Assembly: GCA_002340255.1 (NCBI GenBank)
Contig: DDLS01000017.1
Location: 1-52,510, forward strand
Reading direction: 5' to 3'
Origin: Cyanobacteria bacterium UBA2566
GTDB lineage: Bacteria > Cyanobacteriota > Cyanobacteriia > Cyanobacteriales > Desertifilaceae
DNA: 52,510 nt
Below are positions 1 to 11,500 of this stretch, piece after piece. The notes beneath the pieces were generated by a model. The model saw only the letters and a list, made by a program, of their open reading frames with translations, ran no database searches and was not told the origin of the DNA. The position numbers and the translations under genes were made by a program. Every line of letters starts with the position of its first letter. Position 1 is the stretch's first letter.

Positions 1-48
1 ACCGCGCGAAGCGCTGTATGGGTTTAGTCACTAATAGCTAATACTATT

Positions 49-216
49 TCAAGCATTTTTGGACTTTTTAGGTTTTAGTTTTAAGCCATAGTTATTGACA
101 GTCCTATAAAGAGGAGCAAAACCTGAAGCAGCTCTAGTATTAGCTCCTAAAATCAGATAAATAGAGCTACTCATAATTCCGACTGATACTAGAGATTGTA
201 GTAGTTTTGAATTCAC
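49..216 (-). CDS. Small hypothetical protein, possible secreted or membrane peptide
   Basis: This is an open frame of 55 codons with a GTG start, beginning 43 bp after the stop of the terminal NRPS gene on the same strand. Residues 1-30 read as a weak signal peptide or single membrane segment: a Lys at residue 4, a hydrophobic stretch, then ANTRAA. The C-terminus is Lys-rich (LKLKPKKSKNA). A purine run (AGAGAG) lies about 8 nt before the GTG. I recognise no family. Position suggests it could be the last cistron of the operon, but a frame this short can arise by chance. The remaining bases of 1-259 show nothing I can name. Confidence 0.3.
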   Translation of the reverse strand: MNSKLLQSLVSVGIMSSSIYLILGANTRAASGFAPLYRTVNNYGLKLKPKKSKNA

Positions 217-259
217 AATTTTCTCTCTGGGGTAAAGTTTATCATTTTAATATACAATG

Positions 260-3200
260 TCATGAAAATTCTGACAATATATTGCAAATATTTCGAGACA
301 AAACTTTAACATAAGTAGAGTGCATGATTGAGAAATGATTGCCCGGAATTTCTTGCACTTTCAAGTCTCCTAAAATGTATTGATTCCAACCAAATTCAGA
401 TGAATCTGGCATTGTTTCGGGTTGCTCTTGCGCCTTAAATAGCGTTACATTACCTGCATATTTTTGCAATTTGTAAAGCAGCATAGCGTTAGTATTAGTT
501 TCGCTCAAATTCGCAATATTTTTTTGTTGTTCGAGAGAAATATTTTGGAGATTGAGATCCGCATTCGGATATGCTCGACTTAGTAACTCGAGTTGTCGAT
601 CTCGATCGTCGGCCATAATATCAATTAAGCCGAGAAAATCAACTTTAAGGTTATTTTTTTGCAGTTGTCGTGCCATCTCAAAAGCAACAATTCCTCCCAT
701 CGACCAACCGCATAAATAATATGGATCTTCCGGTTGAATGGTTTGGATAGCTTGGATGTACGCAGATGCCATTTCTTCAATCGTTGAAAGCGGAGATGAT
801 TCACCATTAAATCCTCGCGATTGTAAGGCATATAAGGGACGTTCTGGGTCAAAATATCGAGCCATCTCAATAAAAGAACTCCCGCTTCCTGTTGAAGAAT
901 GAATACAAAACAGGGGATTTTTAGAACCGCTTGGTTTAATTGCAATAGGAGGATTAAAATCGATATTTTGAGTGTCTGATGAGGACTGGTCTAAGAAACA
1001 GGCAAGTTCGGCAATAGTAGGAGATTGAAAAATATATTGAGGTTTAAGTTCTAGATTGCATTCATTCCCGCGAGTAACGACTTGAATATTCAGTAAAGAA
1101 TCGCCGCCAATTTCAAAAAAGTTATCGTGAATCCCAATTGTTTCAACTTGTAAAATTTCCGACCATACTCGAGCTAGTATTTTTTCGGTTTCAGTTTGCG
1201 GTTCCATATATTCACGAGTGGATCGATCGCTTTCTAAATCAGGTTTGGGTAGTTTTTTGCGATCGAGTTTTCCATTACTTGTGAGTGGAATAGCATCCAA
1301 GCAAGTATAGGACGAAGGAACCATATAAGCTGGCAGCTTTTGACTTAAATAATCTCGCAAGGCATGAGGATTAAAGGCTGTTGCTGATGTCGAGTTGCGA
1401 GCCAGAAAAACATCAAAGCCAATGCGCTCGCGAATGGAATGGGGAGGATTAAAAAAGAGACTTTCGCTAAACCCTTGTTGTACGAGTAACGTTTGCCATT
1501 GCTCTTTGGATAAGACAGGATGTGCCGATCGCAATTCCAAATCCTCGAAGCGTTCAAATCCTTGTTGTAGACCCATGTTTAGATCGAACCAAGGATGAAA
1601 TTGAGTCTTTTCAATAGCTAAAAGCAAACCGTTGGGAGCAAGAAGCGATCGCGTCCAATCTAATGTTTCTTTGAGGTTGCGGGTATTGTGTAAAACGGTT
1701 GCTGCAATTACGAGATCGAACTCGTGCAAATGATAACCCTGTTGTTGGGGTGATTTTTCAATATCGAGAATATCGTAACGAACAAAAGGATATTCTTCAA
1801 ACTTTTCCCTTGCTTTTTGTAAAAAGAAATGGGAAATATCGGTAAAATAATAGGTCGCGCGATCGCCAGTGAGTAAGGGCAACAAATGTGCCGCAGTTGT
1901 TCCATATCCCGCTCCAATTTCCAGGATGCGAATCGGTCGATCGCGATCGAAGGATTTAACAAAAGATTTAACTATTCCTACCGCTATCGCATTACAATCA
2001 GCGAATATTTCTCCGTAAATGTTCAGGGTTGTATCAGACGTATACAATTCTGCTGAATGAATCTTTTCAATCAGAATATCGGCTAAGACCTCATCGGGTT
2101 CTGTAGGGACGATATCGAGCCAAGTTCCAGAACTCGGTCGATCTCCAATGGTTGGCGAATAGCGCGATTTTGCTTGTTTCCATAGAGAAGCAATATTGGT
2201 AAAGCGATCGCCTTCTTGTTGCAATAATCCAGCTTTTGCTAATTCTTGTAGAGCGCGAGCTAGCCATTTCCGATAGCGAGGAATAATCCCAGATTGAGAT
2301 AGGATATCTTCAATCGCGTAAGTTTCTCCCTGAGATTGATAAATCCCGAGTCGGTCGAAAGCCAAACAAACTGAGAGAAGATAGCGATGATTCTGTTCTT
2401 CCCAGAGCTGTTCAAAAGTTGCCCGGTCTAAATTCCAATCTCGTGCTTCCGATTGCTCTGTACCTGCTGCTACTAGAGTTTCCCAGAGTTCTATATTCTC
2501 CTCTATCTGACTGGAAGTTTCCTCATTTTTGGGAACGATGTAACTGGCGAGATGCTTACTTTCTTGCGAGTCTCCAACTGCTAGAATAACAGCTTCTTTA
2601 ACCGCAGGATGCTGAAGCAATGCCGACTCAATTTCCCCTAATTCGATACGATAGCCATTGACTTTCACCTGAAAATCTTCTCGTCCGAGAAACTCGATAT
2701 TACCATCGAGTAAATAGCGTCCTAAATCTCCCGTTTTATACAGTCGTTCTCCCGTTTTTGGATGTTGGATAAAGCTGCTTGCGGTTTTATCCTCATTGCG
2801 CCAATATTCCCGCGCTAAACCGATACCGCCGATGTATAATTGTCCCGGTATCCAAACCGGACGAGGCTCGAGAAGTTCATCGAGAACGTAAAAGCGTTGA
2901 TTGGCTAAAGGGCGACCGTAAGGAATGCTTTTCCAAGCTGGATCGACAGTTTCGATCGCATAAAAAATCGACCAGATCGAGGCTTCGGTTGCGCCTCCCA
3001 AACTAATAACTTGCCCTCCTGTTGCCATTTGAATGCGACGGGGTAAAGTGAGGGGAATCCAATCGCCACTTAAAAGAATCGATCGCAAGGATGAGAGATC
3101 GAAATCGGTACGGGATGCTGTATAGTCGAGAAGCATCTGCATTAGGGCGGGTACTGAGTTCCAGAGGGTGATGCGGTGTTTGTGGATGAGTTCCGCCCAA

Positions 3201-5467
3201 TTTGAAGGATCTTTACTGGCACCAGGGGCGATCGCCACAAGGGTTCCTCCCGCAGCCAATGTTCCGAAAATGTCGTAAACTGAAAGATCGAAACTAAGAG
3301 AAGAAACCGCTAGCACTCGGTCTTCCGCCGTTACCTCAAAGCGTTGATTGATATCGAGAATTGTATTGACTGCTCCGCGATGCTCGATCGCCACTCCCTT
3401 CGGTTTGCCCGTCGAACCTGAGGTATAGATGATATAAGCGAGGTCTGTTTCTGTTTGTTGAGGCTCTAACATGGGGCAAGATGGCTTTGGAACGATCGCA
3501 TCTACCCAAAAGCGCTCCGGATTTTCCGGCCAATCGAGACAATCTTCAAACTTCGACTGAGTCAGTATTCCACAAATCCCTGCCTCAGCCATAATATGCG
3601 ATCGCCGCTCTTCCGGTAATTCCGGATCGATGGGAACGTAAGCCGCCCCTGCGGTGAGAATGGCTAAAGTTGCGACAACTTGTTCCCATCCCCTTTCCAT
3701 CACCACTGCAAGCAGTTTGTTGGGTTTTGCCCCCCTCTCGTGTAGTTGACGGGCGAGAGTGAGGACCAAATCGCGCAATTCGCCATAAGTTAACATGCGA
3801 TCGCCCGCAATTACCGCCGTTTGCTCTGGTTGTGCCATTGCCTGCTGGAAAAACAGGGTATGCAGCAGCTCATCATTTCCCGGCAACTCAGTGTCGGTAT
3901 TATTAAATGCTGCCAGATATTCCCGTTGCTCCGAAGGCAGCAGCGATTGCTCCGCCCCTATCCAGACTTCCTCTTCATCAGCCAAACGTTGCAGAAAATT
4001 GCCGTAAGCAGCAAACATGTCATCGAGCAACCCTGGGGGAAATAATCCCTCTACCGAATCCCAACAAATAACTAAACTGCCGGCATCCTCGGAAATTTGA
4101 CTGTCCAGGTAAACTTGGGGAGTTTGGCTGATCATATAGATGAATTTGCCCAAACCTTGGAGTAAATCCGTTCTTTCTCGATCCTCTTGCCCCAACCCGA
4201 GCATACTGGTAAATACAATAGGCATCAGTGCCGCCGATCTGCGTTGGGAGCGCCGGGCTAATTCCCTCAAAACCTGCACCCCGCTATAGGTTTGGCGATC
4301 GAGATCCTGCCAGAGTTGCTTTTGCAAGCGCTGCGATCGCGTTATAAATGCCTCCTCTCCCGTACAATTAGCCTCGAGGAGAGTAATCGAAGTAAAATCG
4401 CCGACAAGCTGCCCGATTTCCCGATGTAAGGGCGGACGGTTCACCAAAGTCAGATTGAGGGTAAAGTGCGGGTTTTTGCTCCAGGTTGCCACCACCTCAG
4501 CAAAAGCCGCCAACAATACCCCTGATGGAGTTAATTGCGCTTGACTGGCTCGGCGCTTGAGTCGTTGCCAATCTTCAGAAGGCAATTGTCGGCGACGGCG
4601 GGTAAATTGAGGATTAACTAAGGCAGCCGGATTACTTTGGAGGGGAATTTCCGGCGGAGGAGGAAGGGTTTCCAGGCGAGTTTGCCAGTAATCGCGATCG
4701 CGCTGATAGCGGTTGCTCTTTCTTGCTTCTTGTTCGGCTAAAACACAATCGCGAAACGAGAGGGTTAGAGGAGGTAAAGCGAGAGTAGGTTGCCGGAGAA
4801 AATAGGCTAATTCTGCCATCAAAATTTGCACGCTCCAAGCATCTCCGAGAATCAGATCGAAACTGAAGCAAAAGCGCACCGTTTGAGAATCGAGACGCGC
4901 GGCTTGCAACTCGAAAAGCGGCCAGCGATCGCTCTGAAACACTTGATGGGAGAGGTCTGTGCGAATTTCTTCTAGTCTGGCACTTTGAGTGGCTGCGGTT
5001 TCTCCTTGCAAATCGACGACGAGAATTCGATAAGGAGGAGTATGCTCTAAAATGCGCTGTTGTCCGTTTTCTGCAATGATCGCCCGCAACATATCATGGC
5101 GATCGATCAGGCACTGCCATGCCCATTCTAGCTCTTCTACCGCAATCCCTTGGGTTTCGATTTCCCAGTAGATATGAGCCGAAATGCCCCCTAATTCTAG
5201 TCCCTCTTGACGACCCAACCAATAGGCTTGCTGAATGTCGGTTAGGGGAAACGGTTGATGGCGCAATTCCGGTTGCGGAATAATGGTCTCGATCGCCATT
5301 TGCTGGCGCAAAAAGTCGAGAATTTCACTCTTGCGTTCCTTCAGTCGCGCTTGTAACGAAGGAGTGAGCTTCTCTTTCGGCGCATTGCACCGCAAGATAT
5401 CGCCCTCAATATAGAGGTTAATATCTTGCTGTTTGAGATCGTCGAGGAGGGTTTGAACAGATTGCAT
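260..5467 (-). CDS. NRPS, terminal module: docking-Cy-A(MT)-PCP-TE
   Basis: Terminal module predicted to add, cyclise and methylate a cysteine and release the product. In order: TubC-type docking domain (about residues 1-55); heterocyclization domain (72-510) with the DxxxxD motif as DLILGD at 204-209; adenylation domain (535-980, resuming 1360-1405) with code residues D727, L728, Y731, N770, then L-S-L-I-W, which is the cysteine code; a SAM methyltransferase (about 1000-1360, LEIGAGYG at 1182) inserted between A8 and A9; carrier domain with Ser1457 in GGDSL; thioesterase with GWSMGG (Ser1589), probable Asp1616 and His1711. The layout equals pyochelin PchF. PchF N-methylates a reduced ring; no reductase is present here, so alpha-C-methylation as in yersiniabactin is at least as likely. 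It lies last in a colinear operon, 64 bp after the PKS gene. Confidence 0.93.
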   Translation of the reverse strand: MQSVQTLLDDLKQQDINLYIEGDILRCNAPKEKLTPSLQARLKERKSEILDFLRQQMAIETIIPQPELRHQPFPLTDIQQAYWLGRQEGLELGGISAHIYWEIETQGIAVEELEWAWQCLIDRHDMLRAIIAENGQQRILEHTPPYRILVVDLQGETAATQSARLEEIRTDLSHQVFQSDRWPLFELQAARLDSQTVRFCFSFDLILGDAWSVQILMAELAYFLRQPTLALPPLTLSFRDCVLAEQEARKSNRYQRDRDYWQTRLETLPPPPEIPLQSNPAALVNPQFTRRRRQLPSEDWQRLKRRASQAQLTPSGVLLAAFAEVVATWSKNPHFTLNLTLVNRPPLHREIGQLVGDFTSITLLEANCTGEEAFITRSQRLQKQLWQDLDRQTYSGVQVLRELARRSQRRSAALMPIVFTSMLGLGQEDRERTDLLQGLGKFIYMISQTPQVYLDSQISEDAGSLVICWDSVEGLFPPGLLDDMFAAYGNFLQRLADEEEVWIGAEQSLLPSEQREYLAAFNNTDTELPGNDELLHTLFFQQAMAQPEQTAVIAGDRMLTYGELRDLVLTLARQLHERGAKPNKLLAVVMERGWEQVVATLAILTAGAAYVPIDPELPEERRSHIMAEAGICGILTQSKFEDCLDWPENPERFWVDAIVPKPSCPMLEPQQTETDLAYIIYTSGSTGKPKGVAIEHRGAVNTILDINQRFEVTAEDRVLAVSSLSFDLSVYDIFGTLAAGGTLVAIAPGASKDPSNWAELIHKHRITLWNSVPALMQMLLDYTASRTDFDLSSLRSILLSGDWIPLTLPRRIQMATGGQVISLGGATEASIWSIFYAIETVDPAWKSIPYGRPLANQRFYVLDELLEPRPVWIPGQLYIGGIGLAREYWRNEDKTASSFIQHPKTGERLYKTGDLGRYLLDGNIEFLGREDFQVKVNGYRIELGEIESALLQHPAVKEAVILAVGDSQESKHLASYIVPKNEETSSQIEENIELWETLVAAGTEQSEARDWNLDRATFEQLWEEQNHRYLLSVCLAFDRLGIYQSQGETYAIEDILSQSGIIPRYRKWLARALQELAKAGLLQQEGDRFTNIASLWKQAKSRYSPTIGDRPSSGTWLDIVPTEPDEVLADILIEKIHSAELYTSDTTLNIYGEIFADCNAIAVGIVKSFVKSFDRDRPIRILEIGAGYGTTAAHLLPLLTGDRATYYFTDISHFFLQKAREKFEEYPFVRYDILDIEKSPQQQGYHLHEFDLVIAATVLHNTRNLKETLDWTRSLLAPNGLLLAIEKTQFHPWFDLNMGLQQGFERFEDLELRSAHPVLSKEQWQTLLVQQGFSESLFFNPPHSIRERIGFDVFLARNSTSATAFNPHALRDYLSQKLPAYMVPSSYTCLDAIPLTSNGKLDRKKLPKPDLESDRSTREYMEPQTETEKILARVWSEILQVETIGIHDNFFEIGGDSLLNIQVVTRGNECNLELKPQYIFQSPTIAELACFLDQSSSDTQNIDFNPPIAIKPSGSKNPLFCIHSSTGSGSSFIEMARYFDPERPLYALQSRGFNGESSPLSTIEEMASAYIQAIQTIQPEDPYYLCGWSMGGIVAFEMARQLQKNNLKVDFLGLIDIMADDRDRQLELLSRAYPNADLNLQNISLEQQKNIANLSETNTNAMLLYKLQKYAGNVTLFKAQEQPETMPDSSEFGWNQYILGDLKVQEIPGNHFSIMHSTYVKVLSRNICNILSEFS

Positions 5468-5531
5468 GGCAGTTATCGGTATCGGTTATTGGTAGGGATA
5501 TGGCCGGCAACATCCCGAGATGAAATCGGGG

Positions 5532-8500
5532 TTATAATTCGATTTCGACGCGATCGGCTCCCAAAGCTCCGGTTTGCTTCTGGAGGCGCTCGATGGCTGC
5601 AGCTAGCTCGGCGATAGTTGGGGTTTCAAACAAGCTACTCCCCGGCAAATCCACATTAAAAGCTGTGCGAATTTTTGCCATCACTTGCACGGCAATTAAG
5701 GAATCTCCCCCGAGTTCAAAGAAGTTATCGCGAACGCCAATAGGAGTCATTCGCAACATCTCTTGCCAGATGTCTGCGAGAATTTCTTCGCGAGGATTGC
5801 TCGGGTTTTGATAGGAATTGCTCAATTGAGGACGGGGATAGGAAGAAGTTACCAGGGTTTCTTTGCCGTCTGCAGGTTGAGCCAAAACCTGTAATTGTTG
5901 CTGTCCGCGAGCGGTAAAATCAATCGTTGATACCAAGATTTGCGGTAGAGAACACCCCAAGACGCGATCGAAGACTTCTATGCCTTCCGAAGGCAATAAC
6001 CAGTGCTTTAACTCGGAAATTTCTGCCTTTTTCATGGGGGAAACGGCGGGCTTTTGTGGAGAAGAAGCGGCTGGCATTACCCATTCGCTTAGAGATTCGC
6101 ACCCTTGCCAAGAGACGACAACTTTCCCGATATGGCGGGCGTTGGCGACAAAGTCGAACGCTTCTTTCACGTTCGTGCTCGAAAATACTCGATACTCGAG
6201 TGGAGCAAATGTGCCTTCCTCAACCCGTGCCATCACATCCTGCCACAATTGTCCGAAATGGGGATGGGCGCGATCGAGATTGATGGCAAAGAAGGAGAGA
6301 TTTTTGGCAAAGGGACGCAAACCGATCGCCGCATTGTTGAGAATATCGCGCTGACCTAATTCCAGGAAGCGTCCGTATGGGGCTAAAACTCCCAAACTTT
6401 CCGTGAGAAATTCACCTCCCAAGGAGTTGAGAACTACATCGACTCCACGGCCGTTGGTAGAATTCATTACCTCTTCGGCAAAATTCAGCGATCGCGAATC
6501 CATCACCCATTGAATCCCTTGGGATTTCAAGAATTCCCGCTTGTGCGGACTTCCCGCCGTCGCCCAAATTTCTGCTCCTACTCCTCGGGCGATTTGGACG
6601 GCAGCTTGTCCGACTCCTCCGGCTGCGGAATGGATGAGGACTTTATCCCCTGCTTTAAGTTGTCCCAGTTCGATCAGGGCATAATAGGCAGTAATAAAAG
6701 CGACGGGGAGAGTTGCGGCTTCTTCCCAACTCAGGCGATCGGGTTTGGGAGCGACAAAGTCAGCGGGGACGGTGGTGAAGCGGTTATAACAAGATGCGCC
6801 AAAACCCATCACCGCATCTCCAACTTTCCATGCGGTGACCCCTTCTCCGACTGAGGCAATGGTTCCCGCGCATTCGAGACCGAAGCGCAAGGATTCATCT
6901 CCCAGTCCCGGAATTAATCCCAAAGCTAATAAGACTTCTTTAAAGTTCACTCCCGTTGCTTTCACTTCAATTTCCACTTCTCCCGGTTGGGGAGTGGGAC
7001 GAGAGGTAGGAATAAAGCCCAGGGTGCTTAAATCTCCCGGAACGGCGATCGCCAGTTCGGCATTTTCAACGGTGGGGGTAGCCGGTTTTTGCGATCGCTT
7101 CAGGGTATAATCTTCAATCTCTGCCAGAACATTACCCTCTGCATCCATCACCGCAATGTCAAAGTGCAGGATATCTTCAGTAGATGGATTATCTCGGGCT
7201 TCGCCAATATAGCTGTATAGGCGAGCTGGGAATTTGCCATACAAAGAGAGGCGCTTGTAGAAGAAGGGTAGATAAGCTCCCTCCCGCTGGCGAACCAGAG
7301 CACCCGTTGCATTATCCAAAAGGGCGGGATGCAAGCCGTAAAACTCCAAGTCGCCGACGAATTCTTCAGGGAGTTCTAAAGCTGCTAAACCGCTCTGATT
7401 TCCCCAGAAAACTTCTTGCCAATTCTGCCACCGCGCTCCATAAGTTGCCATTCCGCTATGATTGGAGACATCGATATCCGCTCCAGAAAATTGCCGATCG
7501 CCACATTGCGATCGCAGAGCGGCCAAATCTCGAGTTGGGGCTGCTTTGCGATCGAGAATCTCAACTTCACCGCGAGCGCATTCTTGTCCCGTTCCTAAAT
7601 CTCGCACCGTAAATTCCCAACTTCCATTCTGAGGAGAAAGGACGGTTTCAGCGGTAACAGTTTGTCCTTTTGGTGCAACTAAAGGCGTGAGGAAATAGAG
7701 ATTGCGGAACTCGAGAACTGAAGAGTTCAAACAATGCTCGCAAGCCGCTCGCACCAGTTCCAAATACCCCGTTCCCGGTAGCGTTGCCCGATTGCCGATG
7801 CGGTGTTCGTCCAATACCCAATCTTTGTCAGAATTTAAATTCGATTCAAAAATGTGGCGTTCCCCTTCAAGTCGGTAGCGATGGAGCAGGGGATGAGACG
7901 GCGACGCTTCGGGGGCGCTATCATCTGAAGGACGGGTGAGATATTTCGTACCTTCGACTCCCATACCGCTTCCTTGCCAGCCTTCCCAGTCGATCGAAAG
8001 GGCAAAAGTACCATCCTTCGCCATTTTGTAGTGAGCGAAAACATCGAGGAAGTTATTCGCTCCACAATAGGCAACCTGTCCGAAGAGGGGGTGAAAGGCG
8101 GTTCCCGAAGAGCAAAAGATGAAGAAATCTAAGGGAATATCCGACAACACATCCTCGAGCAGAAGAGTACCTTTGACTTTGGGGGCAAGAACCCGCATCT
8201 GACGATCGCGATCGCCCCGTTCGATGGCTTCATCCTCCAGAACTCCCGCACAGTGAACAACTCCGTTAATCGTGCCGAACTGCTTGATGGCAAGGTTGCG
8301 AACCCGTTGCAAGGAGTCGCGATCGCAGACATCGGCATCGGCAATGCAAACGGTTCCACCCAATGCCTCAATCTCTTCGATCTGTTGAATTTGCTTGCCA
8401 AGGCGATCGTCATTGCGCCATCGTTGCCATCCTTCCCGAGGCGGTAAGCCCGTGCGTCCGCTGAGAATCAGTGTTGCTTTAGTTTCTCTAGCCAGATGGG

Positions 8501-11500
8501 TGGCTAAAGTCAAGCCAATGGCTCCAAGTCCGCCTACCAACCAGTACACGCCTTCTTCTTTCAAGCGAGGGATGGTATTGCGCTTGGGTAAAGGCAAAGG
8601 TTCCACCTCTTGCACCCACCGATTGCGATTGCGGTAAGCCACAATCGTATCGCCGTTAGGGTTTTGCAATTCAGCGGCGAGGCGATCGTAGAGTTGTTCG
8701 CTCTGCCAGTTGTCCTCAGTAGGAAGGGTAATATCGATGCTGCGACAGCGCAGGTCTGGAAATTCGAGGGGAATGGTTCGGATCGGACCGAGAACCGTTG
8801 CTTTCACGGGAGACAGGGATTCTTCTCCTGTTGTTGGTTGCATCTCGCTCGATAAGACTGTCACGAGCATTGCTTGAGTTCGCGCTTGTTTGCCGAGGGC
8901 ACGGGCGAGGTGCAAGACGCTGTAAAATCCCCGGTCTAAAAGAGCATCCGTATCGCTTGCTTTGGGGGGGGTAATGCTCCAGCAATGGGCGATCGCATCG
9001 GGGTGCAGGCGGCGATCGCGCAGTTCGGACAATAAGGTTTCATAATGCTCCTGCTGGCAGGGGTCAAGGGTATAAGTATTATCTTCGATTTGACCGAATT
9101 CTTTCCCAACTTTAGCAAGAATGGCGCGATCGCCGTTTTCTGTCAATTTTTGCGCCAGTTTTGCCCCCACGCCGCATTCATCCGCAAACAGCAACCAGCA
9201 TCGCGTTTGGGTTGCTGTTTCCACCGGCGGTTGCGAACGCTTCCAAACGGGGGTATAGAACCAATGAGTCGGATCGGGATTTTTGGTCGAGCTCGGGGCG
9301 GATTTTACGCTGGTTTCTGCAACCTTGGCAGTAGGTTCTTGCGCTTCAATCCAATAGCGTTGGCGTTCAAAGGGATAAGTGGGTAGAGCGATGCGTTGCG
9401 GAAGTTCCTCGCCGTAGAAGTTCGACCAATCGACGGCTACACCTCGCAACCATAACTGACCGAGGGTATCGAGTAAAACAGCGCGATCGGATTGGGCGTT
9501 TTTCGGATGGCGGGTGGAAGCGAAAATTCCATGATTTCCCTCTCGGGGAAGGTGGCGTTTGGCTAGTTGCGTCAGCACGATGCCGGGACCGACTTCGAGT
9601 AAAATTTGTCCGGGGCGCTCTAATAACATCTCGATTCCCGTGGAGAAGCGCACGGTGGAGCGCAGATGATTCGCCCAATATTGAGGGTCGGTTGCATCCT
9701 CCGCTGCCAGCCAAGTTCCGGTTACATTAGAAAGTAAAGGAATTTGCGGTGCCGAGAGCGTAACGGTTTTAACTGCTTCGATAAATGGCGCGAGCATCGG
9801 CTCCATCATGGGAGAGTGGAAAGCGTGGGAGGTGTGGAGACGACGCACTTTAATCTCTTTGGCTTGTAATGTTTGCTCCAAAAGAGCGATGGCTGTTTTC
9901 GTCCCGGAAATGGCACAGGCATCGGGAGCATTATGGACGGCAAGGACGAGATCGGAATTTAAGAAGGGTTGCAATTCGGCAGGAGAGAGAGGCACTGCCA
10001 GCATGGCTCCTTCTGGCATCTCTTGCATTAATTGCCCGCGCAGGGCAACCAACTGCAAGGCATCTTCTAGAGTGAAGATTTCTGCCAAGGTTGCCGCCAC
10101 CCATTCGCCGATACTGTGACCGATGAGAGCATTGGGTCGAATTCCCCAAGATATCCACAATTGCGCTAAAGAATATTCGATCGCAAACAGAGCCGGTTGA
10201 GCCATTGCCGTCTGTTGCAATCGCTCTCCTGCCATTTTTCGGGATTCTGTCTCCGGATAAAGGAGCGATCGCAAATCCAACCCGAGGTGAGGTTGGAGCA
10301 ATTCGCAACAGCGGTCGAGATGGGTTTGAAAAACGGGTTCGCTCTCGTAAAGTTCTTTGGCCATATCGGGATATTGCGACCCCTGACCGGAGAACATAAA
10401 GGCCACAGAACAGTCTTTCCCTTGGCGAACCCCGGTTCTCACCGGCGCTGCATCGGGAGCTGCTAAAGCTTGTATGGCTTCATCTCGCGTTTGCAGAGCG
10501 ATCGCCCGGCGATAGTTAAACTCGGCGCGACCGACTTGTAGGGAATAAGCAACATCAGCCAGCTCTGTCTCGGGATGACGTTCTAAATAGTTGCCGAGAT
10601 TAGTGGTTGCAGCATCCAAAGCAGAAGCAGTTTTGGCCGAAAGCAACAGCAGGTGATGGGTGCGAGCCGATTTAACCGATTCTCGCTCTGGTGCTTGTTC
10701 CAGAACTAAGTGAGCATTCGTGCCACCAAACCCAAAAGAACTCACTCCTGCCCGGCGCGGCGTACCATTGCTCTGCCATTGCAGCAGGCGATCGTTGACA
10801 TAAAAGGGGCTGCTGGCGAAGTCAATTTCTGGGTTGGGAGTTTCAAAATTCAAGCTTGGCGGTAACATCTTGCGGTCTATCGCCAGCACGGTTTTCAGTA
10901 ACCCTGCAATTCCCGCTGCCGTATTTAAGTGACCGATATTGGTTTTCACTGACCCAATAGCGCAAAATTGTTTTTTCGCTGTACTGCCGCGAAAAGCTTT
11001 AGTTAAAGCGGCAATTTCGATGGGGTCTCCTAGAGGCGTTCCCGTTCCGTGAGCTTCGATATAGCTAATGGTTTCGGGATTGACCTCCGCGACTTCAAGG
11101 GCCTCTGCGATCGCCTTTGCTTGACCCTCGATACTGGGGGCAGTATAACCGACTTTTGCCGCCCCATCATTATCAATGGCCGAGCCGCGAATCACCGCAT
11201 AGATGCGATCGCCATCGTTGAGGGCTTCTTCGAGTCGTTTGAGAACGACTAAACCAGCTCCATTGCCGCCAACAGTGCCTCCCGCTTTGGCATCAAAGGC
11301 GCGACAATAACCATCAGAGGATAATGCACCCCCTTCTTGATAGAGATAGCCCCGTTCTTGGGGAAGGGTAATCGAAACTCCACCAGCTAGGGCTAAATCG
11401 CATTGATAATCTAAAAGATTCTGGCAGGCTAAATGAACGGCGACTAATGAGGTCGAACACGCCGTTTGTACGGTCAGGCTCGGACCGGTTAAATTCAGTT

